From NCBI GenBank assembly GCA_027488845.1, contig JAIYBC010000025.1, forward strand, positions 186,001 through 250,000: a DNA stretch of 64,000 nt, read 5' to 3'. Both the position numbers and the translations under genes were made by a program. The notes under the pieces were generated by a model. That model had not been told where the DNA came from and did not search any database. It worked only from the letters and a program-made list of their open reading frames with translations. This DNA comes from Verrucomicrobiales bacterium (GTDB lineage: Bacteria; Verrucomicrobiota; Verrucomicrobiia; Limisphaerales; UBA9464). Positions 52,789 through 61,753 of this stretch are shown here, piece by piece. Position 1 is the first letter of the stretch. Each line of letters opens with the position of its first letter.

Positions 52789-53853
52789 ATGACTCCGCCG
52801 CCGGTCCCTTCACCGGAAACCCCGTTGCCGTCCCGGCCCCCACGGCCGCGGCTTTCGCGCCTGGCGGTGGTCGCCTTCGTCTTCGCCCTGATCGCCTTCC
52901 CCGCCGGGGTCGTCGCCGCAATCCGGATTGCGGGCTTCGTCTTCGAGAATCCGGGTCCCGAGGCGGGGCCGTGGTTCGTCGCGCTGCTCATCTCGACGAT
53001 CCTCGGATTCGTCGCCGCACTGCTCGGCTCCATCCCGATGGTCCGCATGCGGGGCAGGACCCCGGAACTGCGCGGCCGCGGCCTCGCCCTCTTCGCGGTG
53101 CAGGCGCCACGGGCCCTGGTCCTCGGCGCCGGCCTCGCCTTCGGCACGATCTGGCTGGGCGGCCAGATCCGAATGGCCCACGGGCCGGCCGTGGAGGAGG
53201 AGCGGATCGTCCGGACCCTGTGGTTGGTCTCGGCCGTCCTGGTGTTCTGGTACGTCGCCGCCGGCATCCGCCGGATCCGCGGCGAACTGCGCAGCCGGAC
53301 CCGGGCCTGGCTCCTCTACTCCTTCGGCGTCGTCCTGCATCTCGCGCTGATGTTCGGACTGCCATTCTCCCTCGTGGGCGCGTTCATGGCCCTGCATCCC
53401 GACCAGTTCGGCGTGGGCCAGGAACGGCACGTGCCCCAACAGCCGGTGTACGCCGGTTCCTATGCCTTCCGTGAGCTCTGGTTCGACCAGCCGGCCCGCG
53501 CGTCCGCCCGGATGACCCTCCGCAAATGGGAAAAGGGCCGGTCGGCCGAACTGGGTTCCTTGACCCTGACCGGGACGAACCGCATCCGCTGGGTGCTCAC
53601 CGAACCGGGTCCCGCGGGCGCCCACACCGTGACTTGGGAGGTGGTCTCCGGAGCCAAGGAACGTGGATCCGAATCCATCGAGGTCCCGGCCGAGGTGACG
53701 CTGGTTCCGAACGACCTGCGCACCGCCTTCCCGCTGCCGGCCCAAGGCGCGACCAACTACTGGCTCTTCGTACCGCTGGGTCCGAACGGCCCCTTGGCGC
53801 CCGAGGCCAGGCCCGATTCCGCCATCGAGCTGGTCCTCGAGGCGGCCCGCTGA
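52789..53853 (+). CDS. Multi-pass membrane protein with extracytoplasmic C-terminal domain
   Basis: 354 residues, function unknown. The N-terminus is Pro/Arg-rich. About five hydrophobic helices occur: LAVVAFVFALIAFPAGVVAAIRI, FVALLISTILGFVAALLG, ALVLGAGLAFGTIWLG, LVSAVLVFWYVAAGI and YSFGVVLHLALMFGLPFSLVG. The C-terminal 120 residues (ARASARMTLRKWEKGRSAEL ... LVPNDLRTAFPLPAQGATNYWLFV) are a soluble beta-type domain. No family recognised. It lies just left of the prophage module. Confidence 0.72.
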   Translation: MTPPPVPSPETPLPSRPPRPRLSRLAVVAFVFALIAFPAGVVAAIRIAGFVFENPGPEAGPWFVALLISTILGFVAALLGSIPMVRMRGRTPELRGRGLALFAVQAPRALVLGAGLAFGTIWLGGQIRMAHGPAVEEERIVRTLWLVSAVLVFWYVAAGIRRIRGELRSRTRAWLLYSFGVVLHLALMFGLPFSLVGAFMALHPDQFGVGQERHVPQQPVYAGSYAFRELWFDQPARASARMTLRKWEKGRSAELGSLTLTGTNRIRWVLTEPGPAGAHTVTWEVVSGAKERGSESIEVPAEVTLVPNDLRTAFPLPAQGATNYWLFVPLGPNGPLAPEARPDSAIELVLEAAR

Positions 53854-54190
53854 GGCGACCGTTCCGCTGCCTTCGCCCCCGCAGGCCAACCCCACCTCAC
53901 GCCGGACGGCCAAGAAACGGCGTGTGTAGCCGCGCACGACAGATGAGATGAATTCGCATCAAAATGAGAATTCCCGCCTCACCACCGTCCCGCTGGGCAA
54001 TGTAGCGCCAGCGTCTCCGGCGCTCGTCGCACCGGGTTCCTCCAGCATCCAAGGCCGGGATGGAAGCACCCTCCCGCTTCGCTCCATCGGCAGCCCTTGC
54101 ACGACCTCTCAATGCGGGCTGCCTGCAACGCTCCTGCAGGCGACCTGCGGAGCACCGACATCCGGCCGTATTGAATGCGCCAGCGCACAG
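53854..54190. other. Boundary region between host genes and prophage module
   Basis: 337 bp without a credible gene. A short AT-richer patch with two GAATTC sites (near 53949 and 53970) is followed by about 200 bp of atypical sequence (around 53990-54190) that looks like a repeat or decayed element. A possible 116-residue frame overlaps the phage gene and is not supported. Confidence 0.35.
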
Positions 54191-57100
54191 TCAGTCCTGA
54201 ATCGGAACCACCAGCGCGATGGCGTTGGTCTCAACTGGCAGGTAGCTGAGGGTGTTGGGGGCGCTGCTCTGGCTGCAGACCCCCGGATCGGTGCCTGACC
54301 AATAGGCTCCGGCAATGCTCTGGTAGCCCAACGGATCGGCCGAAACCACCCCCACGCTGGGCACCAGGCTGCAGGTCGTCTGGTTCACCGGGGTCGTCAC
54401 GCCCTGGGCAAGGTACGCCGAGCCGGTAATCCAGCGGCCGGTGGCGGACCGGCAGGTCATCCCATCCACGCTCGACGCCACCTGCTCAAAGCCTGTGTGG
54501 CTGACCGTCCGGGTCACCACCGCCAGCATCTTGGCGGCGCCGGCAGCAATCATGTCCGCCCACTCGGCGTTGAATGCCTGGACGGCATCGTCGGAGACGT
54601 ACCCCCAGCGGTACTCGTCGTCGCTGCGGGACGTCTGAACAGCCCAGTTGGACCCGTCGCAATCCCACACCGACGGCGTCGTCACCGTGTCCGCCCGGAA
54701 TGCCGCCGAGACAGAGCTGCCAGCCGCCACCCCATCCACCCAAGAGGCCGCGGTCAGGATGGTCGCGTCCGGCGGGACCCCCTTCCACACCACCCCAGCG
54801 CCGGCAGAGGATCCCGCAGTCGTGCTGCAGGGCGCCGGGGTGCCATCTCCGGTCGTCACGTCGGTCACCGTTCGATCCACCGTCCCCGTCAACGCCCGGG
54901 TCTGAAACTGGAACGGCACGACGATCCGGACCGAGACCAGGAGGTTCACGCAGGCGGCCATCTGGTTGAAGACCTCGCCGCTGGTCGGAATGGTCGGGAC
55001 CGGGCCGAATCCCGTCAGGAGATGGGTGCGCACCTCGTTGGCCAGATTGTGCTCAGTGGCCTTGGACGGCATGATGCCAATCTGACGGCCGCCGAACGCC
55101 TGAAAGCACAGGTTTTCAAAGGTGAAGTCGTAGAGACTGTCGATGCCGGTTTCGCACCCGTACTCGGCCGAGGTCTTGCCGTCGACCCACCCCTCGCAAC
55201 CCACCCGGATGGCCACCTCGGCGTGCAGCAGTGGATCGACGCTCAGGACCGTGGCGGTTTCGTCCGGATCCTCAGCGGTCGGCAGGTAGGGTTTCGGGAC
55301 CAGTTTGGTCCACAGCATGTGGGGAATGATGCATCCCACAAACCCCTCAGAGGCCGCCCACCCGTCCACCGACTGATCGCCCACTTTCAGGGTGGGCAGG
55401 TGAGCCCGTTGAGACCATGCGATGTACTGCCGGATGGCGTTGTCGTCGGTTCGGTACCCTTCGGCATCCAAGGCCGCCAAATCCCACCCGCTGGAATCCG
55501 CATCCACCGTCGCCGGGGCGTCTGGATGACTGCGGAACCGAGTCTTGAAGACCACCTTCACCACCTCCTCGCCGCCGAGGATCTCGAGGGCCGTGCTCTC
55601 GACCTCGTAGGGTTTCTCGTAGATCTGGCATGAGGAGTAGAACTGCGACCGCTCGTCCTCGCACGGCACGTCGCCGACCGTGCAGAGCCGACGGTTGGTG
55701 CCGATGACGTATCGGTAGCCACTCGGAGCCTCTGGAGCGATCCACACCTTGCTGTCCGCGCTGCCCAGATACAACGATTGGCCAGGCACAAAGTGCCGCT
55801 GCAGCTGAATCGGAGGCTGGGGCAACACGGGCGGAAACAGGTGGGCCCGTTCCGCGAACGGAAAGTGGTCGCCGTAGACCTCCGGCCGGAAAAGCGACGT
55901 GCTGCCGGGATGGATGTTCTTCCACTGCCACAGCATCACCCACTCGTTGGAGTACCCACCTGGGGGCGCGTCGGCGTAGATGCCCTCCCCCTCCTTAACC
56001 ACGGCCTCGCCAGACCACGCAGTTTCGCCATCGCGACCGGTGAATTGCTCACCGGCAGAGTACCACTTGTCGACGTACCACAGACGCCCGGATCGAACCT
56101 CGTAGATCCGCCCGGTCTGGACCTCGCCGTTGGCTACCGCCGCCGCTGATGGGGCAATGCCGTCCATCCAATCCCGGGCGCCCCGGCCGCTGACTCCCAG
56201 AGGAGTCCTCGAGAGCCAGAGCACCGACTTGCCGTCCTCGACGGCGTAGGCCCGGATCACGTGCCGATTCTGGATCCGGACCATCTTGGAAAACCGGCGG
56301 AACGCATCGGCCACGGCGTTGGTGTTCAGCTCCACGAACGAGCCCGGCAACCCCCGGCCGTCCAGGCTCACCAAGCACGCGTTCTCGAAGTACAGGTCGG
56401 ACAGAGTCCGAGCCGTGTCCTCGTAGAGCCCGGATCCGTCCAGGTTGCGGTCCAGATCCAGCTTCCCGCCGGCGATCCGCAGCAGCATCGCCCAGTCGTG
56501 GTGCCGAGGCTTGTACTCCAGCAGCTCGGCCACCTCGACGGCGACACCGGCACCGGCTGTCCGGGTGAACTGAGCCCCGTCAGGCGCACGCACAGTCAAC
56601 ACGCCGCGAGCCGGCTCCTCGAGCACCACGATGGCAGAGGCGCCTCCCATGGCCCCAGACGGGGTCAGAGTGACCGTCTGGATCACCTCGCCGTCCTCTA
56701 GGATCTCGACGCGGGTGTCGCCGGCCAGGTACCAGCCCCAGACCAGCGCCGCCGCGCCCACAAACCCGGGCGTGATCGAGTAGGGCGTTCCAATGCCTGC
56801 GTTCCCTTTCAAACGCGGGATGTTGGATGCCCGGAACAACGGATAAAGCCCCTCGATGGTGTCGCCCGATTGGGCTCCTCGAGCCGGCGCCAGCAAGTAC
56901 TGGCTTTCGAAGAACCGCGCGCTGTCGAATGCCGACTCGGTCCACGCCTTCTCGCCAGCCTCCTCTTCTGCCTGTTGGTCTGCCGTGCCGCGGAACTCGA
57001 CGGCAAAGGCGTTCAGCGAACGCTCGATGTGCCGGCCCCACGTCCTGCGCAGACGGCCGCCGCCCTTGTACGGACCCTCGATGTAGTCCGAGGTCGACAG

Positions 57101-57871
57101 GATGACGTCGGGCGCGTTCACCCGGATCACCCGGTAGTAGTCCGGATACGTGTGAACAACCAACACGTGCCCGTCCTCATCCGGGCAGGTACCTGGGAAA
57201 GTGACCATCGACAGCCCCTCCTTCAGCGGGGTGAAGAAGATCTCCAGATTGGCCGAGGCCACCGTGGTCGCGGTGCCGTCGCCGCAGTCGCCCTGGCTCA
57301 TCGGCTGCGGCATGAACCCGCCATAGGAATTGCCGTGGGGCGAGTAGGGATTCTGGGTCAATCCGTAGAAGGATCGAGCCGCGTCCAACGCCGGGGTGTA
57401 GGCCACGCCGGTGATCGGATCCACGGCGCCACGCTGCCGGCGGCCAAGGATCCATGCCTCGAGCGCGTTGGCGGGGCGGCCGGTGGGGAGACCGCCAACG
57501 GACTCCTCGGCCAAGCGCTGGTCCTCGGCCTCAATGTCGCCAACGCCGAACACGTAGGACCCCAGAAGCGAGGCCACGTTCGTTCCCTCCGGATTTCCGG
57601 GCCCCGCCTCCGGCCACGTGTACTCCGCTTCGGGCGGAACCGACTGGTAGAACTCGAAGAACTCTCCTTGGGAGGGCCAGACAAACCCGCTCGCGTCGGG
57701 ATTGCGGATCTGTCTGGCCCCTTGGAACCAGTAGTAGGGCAGGCGCCACGCCCAATCGCCCAATCCGGACCTAATGCGGGCGTTGATGCCGTTGGCCAGG
57801 CTGACCAGGTCGGTCGCCCGGATTTCGTCCCCCGGGGACACCAGGTGGACCCGAGGAAACGTGATCGCCAT
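54191..57871 (-). CDS. Phage large structural protein, likely tail tip or receptor-related
   Basis: 1226 residues, the largest protein in the window. No known family recognised. The N-terminus MAITFPRVHLVSPGDEIRATDL is followed by an even mixture of beta-rich segments, many Trp/Tyr and a Cys-containing C-terminus (DPGVCSQSSAPNTLSY). Position after the tape measure on the same strand fits a tail hub, tip or side fibre. No internal repeats obvious. Codon use is similar to the neighbouring phage genes. The start ATG 57871 lies 8 bp after the upstream stop. Confidence 0.7.
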   Translation of the reverse strand: MAITFPRVHLVSPGDEIRATDLVSLANGINARIRSGLGDWAWRLPYYWFQGARQIRNPDASGFVWPSQGEFFEFYQSVPPEAEYTWPEAGPGNPEGTNVASLLGSYVFGVGDIEAEDQRLAEESVGGLPTGRPANALEAWILGRRQRGAVDPITGVAYTPALDAARSFYGLTQNPYSPHGNSYGGFMPQPMSQGDCGDGTATTVASANLEIFFTPLKEGLSMVTFPGTCPDEDGHVLVVHTYPDYYRVIRVNAPDVILSTSDYIEGPYKGGGRLRRTWGRHIERSLNAFAVEFRGTADQQAEEEAGEKAWTESAFDSARFFESQYLLAPARGAQSGDTIEGLYPLFRASNIPRLKGNAGIGTPYSITPGFVGAAALVWGWYLAGDTRVEILEDGEVIQTVTLTPSGAMGGASAIVVLEEPARGVLTVRAPDGAQFTRTAGAGVAVEVAELLEYKPRHHDWAMLLRIAGGKLDLDRNLDGSGLYEDTARTLSDLYFENACLVSLDGRGLPGSFVELNTNAVADAFRRFSKMVRIQNRHVIRAYAVEDGKSVLWLSRTPLGVSGRGARDWMDGIAPSAAAVANGEVQTGRIYEVRSGRLWYVDKWYSAGEQFTGRDGETAWSGEAVVKEGEGIYADAPPGGYSNEWVMLWQWKNIHPGSTSLFRPEVYGDHFPFAERAHLFPPVLPQPPIQLQRHFVPGQSLYLGSADSKVWIAPEAPSGYRYVIGTNRRLCTVGDVPCEDERSQFYSSCQIYEKPYEVESTALEILGGEEVVKVVFKTRFRSHPDAPATVDADSSGWDLAALDAEGYRTDDNAIRQYIAWSQRAHLPTLKVGDQSVDGWAASEGFVGCIIPHMLWTKLVPKPYLPTAEDPDETATVLSVDPLLHAEVAIRVGCEGWVDGKTSAEYGCETGIDSLYDFTFENLCFQAFGGRQIGIMPSKATEHNLANEVRTHLLTGFGPVPTIPTSGEVFNQMAACVNLLVSVRIVVPFQFQTRALTGTVDRTVTDVTTGDGTPAPCSTTAGSSAGAGVVWKGVPPDATILTAASWVDGVAAGSSVSAAFRADTVTTPSVWDCDGSNWAVQTSRSDDEYRWGYVSDDAVQAFNAEWADMIAAGAAKMLAVVTRTVSHTGFEQVASSVDGMTCRSATGRWITGSAYLAQGVTTPVNQTTCSLVPSVGVVSADPLGYQSIAGAYWSGTDPGVCSQSSAPNTLSYLPVETNAIALVVPIQD

Positions 57872-57879
57872 GGGTCAGA

Positions 57880-58287
57880 TCAGGCGGGCTTGGCCTCGCA
57901 GGCAACCACCTCGACGTTGCAGGCGGCCGTATCAGCCTGCAGTCGGAGCTTCGGGTAGCCTCCCGACTGAGCCGGCATGCGCACCGGGCCCCAGGTCTCG
58001 GATGGGTAGATCCGGCCCACGTGGGTGTCGGTCGGCGTCGCATCTTTGCGGACGTAGATGTCCACGAAGTTGGTCGCGTCCTTGTTGGTGAACATGACCT
58101 TCTGCTGCTCGGTCAGCGTCAGATCCTGCATGTCAACATCCTCGGCCGAGGTGCCGACCGCCTGGACGTTCTTGAACGCCTTCAGTGCAGTCGTGTCGGG
58201 ATCCGTGCCTTGGGTCTTGGTGGTGTTGGAGGCCTCGATTCCCCCGTAGGAGAACTGGAACGTGACGTTGTTGGTGATGACAGCCAT
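57880..58287 (-). CDS. Small phage structural protein
   Basis: 135 residues. MAVITNNVTFQFSYGG start, then TTALKAFKNVQAVGTSAEDVDM, FVDIYVRKDATPTDTHVGRIYP and a C-terminal VVACEAKPA. Beta-rich and lacking hydrophobic segments, like tail or decoration proteins. Function not identified. It lies between the 65-residue gene and the tip gene, 33 bp and 8 bp away. Confidence 0.65.
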   Translation of the reverse strand: MAVITNNVTFQFSYGGIEASNTTKTQGTDPDTTALKAFKNVQAVGTSAEDVDMQDLTLTEQQKVMFTNKDATNFVDIYVRKDATPTDTHVGRIYPSETWGPVRMPAQSGGYPKLRLQADTAACNVEVVACEAKPA

Positions 58288-58320
58288 GTCGTGATTGGAT
58301 GGGATTCCTGAACGGGTGAA

Positions 58321-58518
58321 TCAGCGCCAACGCGGGATGGAATCGACCCCGGTGGAATTGCCTGAAGCGACCGAACGGCGGCCGCTCCGGAAAAGGGTGC
58401 CGCGGGGCCCGGCATAGGCCGGCGCGTCAGAACCGCGCAAAGGCGTTCCGCGATCGAAAGCAGCCTGCAGCTCGGTGATTGCCCGCGAGATCTTGCCCTT
58501 GGAGGTCAGGGTGGTCAT
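58321..58518 (-). CDS. Small phage protein coupled to the upstream tail gene
   Basis: 65 residues: MTTLTSKGKISRAITELQAA and a basic, Ser/Gly-rich C-terminus. Its start codon ATG at 58518-58516 overlaps the stop of the upstream 275-residue gene (ATGA at 58518-58515). The overlap is the main support that it is translated. Function unknown. Confidence 0.6.
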   Translation of the reverse strand: MTTLTSKGKISRAITELQAAFDRGTPLRGSDAPAYAGPRGTLFRSGRRSVASGNSTGVDSIPRWR

Positions 58519-59342
58519 TCGGCGATGGGAGCCCCGTAGCTCCACTGGTTGTAGTCCTGCGAGAATTCGTACATCTCCTCGACCAAGATCCGGGTGGCAT
58601 CTTGGGTCTTCACCCGAGGCGCGTTGATCAGCCAGTAGCCAACCGCCAGATCCCGCTCGATGCCCTCCTTGATGATGTCCGGCATGGATGGAAACCGGGC
58701 CAGCAAGGTCGACGTCGCGATGAAGCGGTTGAGGCCTCCAAACGCCGCGCGGATGGAACTGCCGGGAGGCGTGACCCGCTGGACCTTCAGCACCGGGATC
58801 TCGAACATGAACTCTTCGTCGCCGGCAGCCAGGCTGCTGGCCAGCTGGCGGAAGAGATCGACGGAGATCCCGAACTTGGCGGCCGCTGCCAAAACCGTCT
58901 CAAAGTCCAATGCCGTCTGGGTCGCGCGACCGGCCTCGGACACGTTCAGCACCACCCGCTCGCCACGAGCCAAGGCGGTGATGTCGGACCGGAACTGCGC
59001 CCGACCAGCAGGATCGGTGATCTTGGCCAGCTCTGCCTGGACATCCGGACGCAGCCAGTGGGACCGCTGCGCCTTGGCGTAGTCCAGCTCGTAGACGGTT
59101 ACCACCTGCTCATCAGGACTGGGTGAAGCACCGCCGGCGACAAGACCCGCCGACGGCGCCTCCATCAGGTGCCAAACGGCATCTTCTTGGCTGATCTTGA
59201 CCTTGCCGACGAACGTATCTGCCAACGCCTGAAGATCCTCCTGGAGACCTCTCCAGCGGCGGATGGTTGTCCACCGGCCGGCGTCATCCCGGTCGAAGAT
59301 CGGCGGCAGTTCCACCGGATCCGATGTTCCGTAGAGGGTCAT
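58515..59342 (-). CDS. Phage tail protein downstream of the tape measure
   Basis: 275 residues. DPVELPPIFDRDDAGRWTTI near the start, FGISVDLFRQLASSLAAGDEE and AVGYWLINAPRVKTQDATRI later. The order suggests a distal tail or minor tail protein, but no family was recognised. The start overlaps the tape measure stop (ATGA at 59342-59339) and the stop overlaps the next gene. Confidence 0.68.
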   Translation of the reverse strand: MTLYGTSDPVELPPIFDRDDAGRWTTIRRWRGLQEDLQALADTFVGKVKISQEDAVWHLMEAPSAGLVAGGASPSPDEQVVTVYELDYAKAQRSHWLRPDVQAELAKITDPAGRAQFRSDITALARGERVVLNVSEAGRATQTALDFETVLAAAAKFGISVDLFRQLASSLAAGDEEFMFEIPVLKVQRVTPPGSSIRAAFGGLNRFIATSTLLARFPSMPDIIKEGIERDLAVGYWLINAPRVKTQDATRILVEEMYEFSQDYNQWSYGAPIAE

Positions 59343-60511
59343 AGGCTCTCAGCGACCGCGCGGCCGATGGCGTTGGCGTCCGACTTCTCCAGCAGCGTCT
59401 GCACCTTGCGCAGCGTCTCGAGGCTCTGCTTTGGGATGTCGTTGGTGGCGTTGCCGGCGCCGAAGAAGTACCGACCCACACGGGTGAACTGGTCCGACGG
59501 ATTCATCGCAATCTGCGAGGTGGGTCCATTGCCCCCGGACGGAGCGGTCGATGTGGTCAGCTGGTTCAGCTCCGACATGCGGGCGGCCTGCCGCGAGATC
59601 TCCTGCTGCCGAAGCGGAGTGTTGGCCATGCCAAGGATCCGCTGGTCGGCGTCGGCGATCTCCTTCCGAAGGGCAAGGATCCGCTCCTGAACCGGCAGCT
59701 GGTCGCGGAGCGCCTTGTTGTAGGCCTCGGCGTTGGCGAGGCGGCGGCCCTCGACGTCTTGGGAGCGGCCATAGTTGGCCAGCGGCTCGAGGTCGGTCTT
59801 GAACTGGCCCCGAAAGTTCTCCAGCTCGGTGTTGCGACCCAGATCTCCGAACCGGCCGTCACCGATCGCCTTGATCGCGCTGGTGAACTCCGAGGCGGCC
59901 ATCTTTCCGCTGGATCCAGCCAAGTCGATCACCTGCCTGTTGCCGAAGAACCCGCCCACGGCGAACTCGTCGATGGCGCCACCCTCACGCTCTCCAACCA
60001 GCCTGCGGAACGCCTCGCGGGACCGGTTGTCGCCGCGGCCGGTCATGTTCTGGGCCAGCTCCTGGAACATCTGATCCGGCTCCATGTTCTTGATCTTCTC
60101 GAGGCTGAGCCCGAGGTCCTCGAAGGCGCGCACCGCTTCAGGCGATCCGGCAAGGGCGTCCGACCGGGCCTGCCGGAGGTTTCCGACGGCGTTGTTCACC
60201 GTGCCCTCTTCGACTCCCATGATCTTGGAGAGGTTGCGGTTGTACTTGGCCGACTCGGGATTGATGTTGAGTTCCTGAGCGGTCCGGGCGAGGTCGCGCG
60301 CCTCCTGGATCACCGACCGGATCTTGTCGACGGCGAACGACACGGCGCCGGCAATGCCACCGCCAACGAGGCCGCCCGTCAGGGCAGACCCGAGGCCCAT
60401 CGCCTCCTTCTTGAGTTCGTTCAGGCTCGCGGCGGCTGTCTTGGTCGACTGCCCCAGCTCGCGGGCGTCGCCCGTGATCCGCAGCCGGAATTCCTTGTCG
60501 GAGTTGGCCAT
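59339..60511 (-). CDS. Short tape-measure-like protein
   Basis: 390 residues. MANSDKEFRLRITGDARELG and TKTAAASLNELKKEAMGLGSALTG is the typical N-terminus of tail tape measure proteins. A Gly/Ala-rich hydrophobic patch (GGLVGGGIAGAVSFAV) follows near residue 47, then long predicted helices (EARDLARTAQELNINPESAKYN, QERILALRKEIADADQRIL). Tape measure length sets tail length; 390 residues would predict a short tail or a divided protein. It begins 2 bp after the upstream stop. Confidence 0.75.
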   Translation of the reverse strand: MANSDKEFRLRITGDARELGQSTKTAAASLNELKKEAMGLGSALTGGLVGGGIAGAVSFAVDKIRSVIQEARDLARTAQELNINPESAKYNRNLSKIMGVEEGTVNNAVGNLRQARSDALAGSPEAVRAFEDLGLSLEKIKNMEPDQMFQELAQNMTGRGDNRSREAFRRLVGEREGGAIDEFAVGGFFGNRQVIDLAGSSGKMAASEFTSAIKAIGDGRFGDLGRNTELENFRGQFKTDLEPLANYGRSQDVEGRRLANAEAYNKALRDQLPVQERILALRKEIADADQRILGMANTPLRQQEISRQAARMSELNQLTTSTAPSGGNGPTSQIAMNPSDQFTRVGRYFFGAGNATNDIPKQSLETLRKVQTLLEKSDANAIGRAVAESL

Positions 60512-60513
60512 GG

Positions 60514-61155
60514 TCAGGCTTTCCCTTTCTGGGCGGCGGCGACCAGATCCAGCACCGCCTGCGGATCGGCCTCGAACTGGCGGCGTTGCTCGCTGGCCGC
60601 GGCCGCAAACGCCTGAAACTCCTCACTCTCGACCTGCACATGGCCGTCCTGCTCCATCTGCATCGCGTAGAGCCAGTGAGCCGTTGCCAGCGGGGTGTTT
60701 AGCGCCTCCTCCACCGAGTTGCTGTAGTGCCGGCTCAACGTGGCAAGCAGCACTCCGTACCAGGGCGACCCAGACACCTCCCCCTCCGGCGTCCTCCTGA
60801 GCTTGATGGCCGGCTTCCGGTGAGCGGCGGCGATGTACCGGAACAGGGCCAGCCGATCCTGATCGAGGTAACCCAGCCGGGTCAGCCGCTTGTACCTGAG
60901 CCAGATTTTCTGCGGCAGCTGGTCGAGATCCCGCAACGCCACGGCCGCCGGCCGGGAGCAGACCCACGCGGCCACCAGCACGTCACCGAAACCGGGCATC
61001 CGCTGCTCTTCGGCCTTGTCCGGCGCGATGAAGGGCGAGCCGAGCCGACGCAGCAGCATTGCATGGCCAATGCTGAAGGGCTGCAACGCCACCCCAGCGG
61101 CAAACCACTGATCCGGCATCAGAGCCTCGCAGAATTGGTCGGTGACAGAGCTCAC
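60514..61155 (-). CDS. Phage tail-assembly chaperone-like protein
   Basis: 213 residues from GTG 61155, whose first base pairs overlap the stop of the 52-residue gene (GTGA). PDQWFAAGVALQPFSIGHAMLL, IWLRYKRLTRLGYLDQDRLAL, and a Gln/Ala-rich C-terminus (EEFQAFAAAASEQRRQFEAD) are seen. Position just before the tape measure is where tail assembly chaperones normally sit. No frameshift site was identified. An upstream TTG start at 61179 is less likely. Confidence 0.68.
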   Translation of the reverse strand: MSSVTDQFCEALMPDQWFAAGVALQPFSIGHAMLLRRLGSPFIAPDKAEEQRMPGFGDVLVAAWVCSRPAAVALRDLDQLPQKIWLRYKRLTRLGYLDQDRLALFRYIAAAHRKPAIKLRRTPEGEVSGSPWYGVLLATLSRHYSNSVEEALNTPLATAHWLYAMQMEQDGHVQVESEEFQAFAAAASEQRRQFEADPQAVLDLVAAAQKGKA

Positions 61156-61310
61156 GACAGGTACAGACCGGCGCTCCAAACAAACAGCGTGACCCGGATT
61201 CCCCAGTAGGGTTCGGCGCAGTGCTCACACTCGCACCTGCCGACCACGCCGATCACGACGCTTGGCAGCAGGTGAAGCTCCTCAACGTGCGTTTCGAAAA
61301 AGCCCCTCAC
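61152..61310 (-). CDS. 52-residue phage protein with CxC-x2-C motif (short gene)
   Basis: GTG start at 61310, stop at 61152. The start overlaps the TGA of the upstream tail-tube-like gene (GTGA at 61310-61307), and its TGA overlaps the GTG of the next gene (61155-61152). The sequence includes VIGVVGRCECEHCAEPYWGI, a possible metal-binding cysteine group, and a hydrophobic C-terminal WSAGLYLS. Double coupling in a dense operon makes it very likely real. Function unknown; many phages carry a small chaperone-associated protein at this position. Confidence 0.75.
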   Translation of the reverse strand: MRGFFETHVEELHLLPSVVIGVVGRCECEHCAEPYWGIRVTLFVWSAGLYLS

Positions 61311-61753
61311 GAGATGGCGGCGTGGTGGGTCGGGTTGCCGTCCGAATCGACCGTGTTGGCGCGGCGCAAGGTCAACCGCAGCGCCATGCCGGCAGTCGTC
61401 GACGGAGTGACTTGGGCGTCGCCGTCGTAGTTCCAGCTGCCGTTGAGTGCAGCCAGCGGCATCGAGGCCAACGTGACCGTGGCACCGGGAGCCGGGATCG
61501 GCGTTGCACCCGCAGCGATCGCCACCGGCTGGCCACCGGACACGGTGGACGTCGGCACGAACTCAATCTCGAGGGTGTCGATCGGCCGGCCGTAGCCGAC
61601 GGCGGACACGTCGCCCTGTCCATCGGTCTGCTGCGCCTTGGGCGTGGTGCGCCGATGGCTCCAGGTGTTCAGGGTGCGGGCAGTACCGACGACGGTGGCA
61701 GCGCCATTGACGCCGAGGAAGACGGCCGTGCCGTATTGGGTGAATGCACTCAT
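61307..61753 (-). CDS. Phage tail-tube or major tail protein-like
   Basis: 148 residues. MSAFTQYGTAVFLGVNGAAT, VVGTARTLNTWSHRRTTPKA, RPIDTLEIEFVPTSTVSGG and PLAALNGSWNYDGDAQVTPS form a beta-rich single domain as expected of a tail tube subunit. The motif is short and the family was not recognised. It overlaps the completion protein start (ATGA at 61753-61750) and is followed by the 52-residue gene. Confidence 0.65.
   Translation of the reverse strand: MSAFTQYGTAVFLGVNGAATVVGTARTLNTWSHRRTTPKAQQTDGQGDVSAVGYGRPIDTLEIEFVPTSTVSGGQPVAIAAGATPIPAPGATVTLASMPLAALNGSWNYDGDAQVTPSTTAGMALRLTLRRANTVDSDGNPTHHAAIS

Noticed and set aside
53948-54298. 116-residue plus-strand frame at the prophage edge
   Set aside because: It overlaps the end of the 1226-residue phage gene and its translation is low-complexity Ser/Gly/Pro without domain features.
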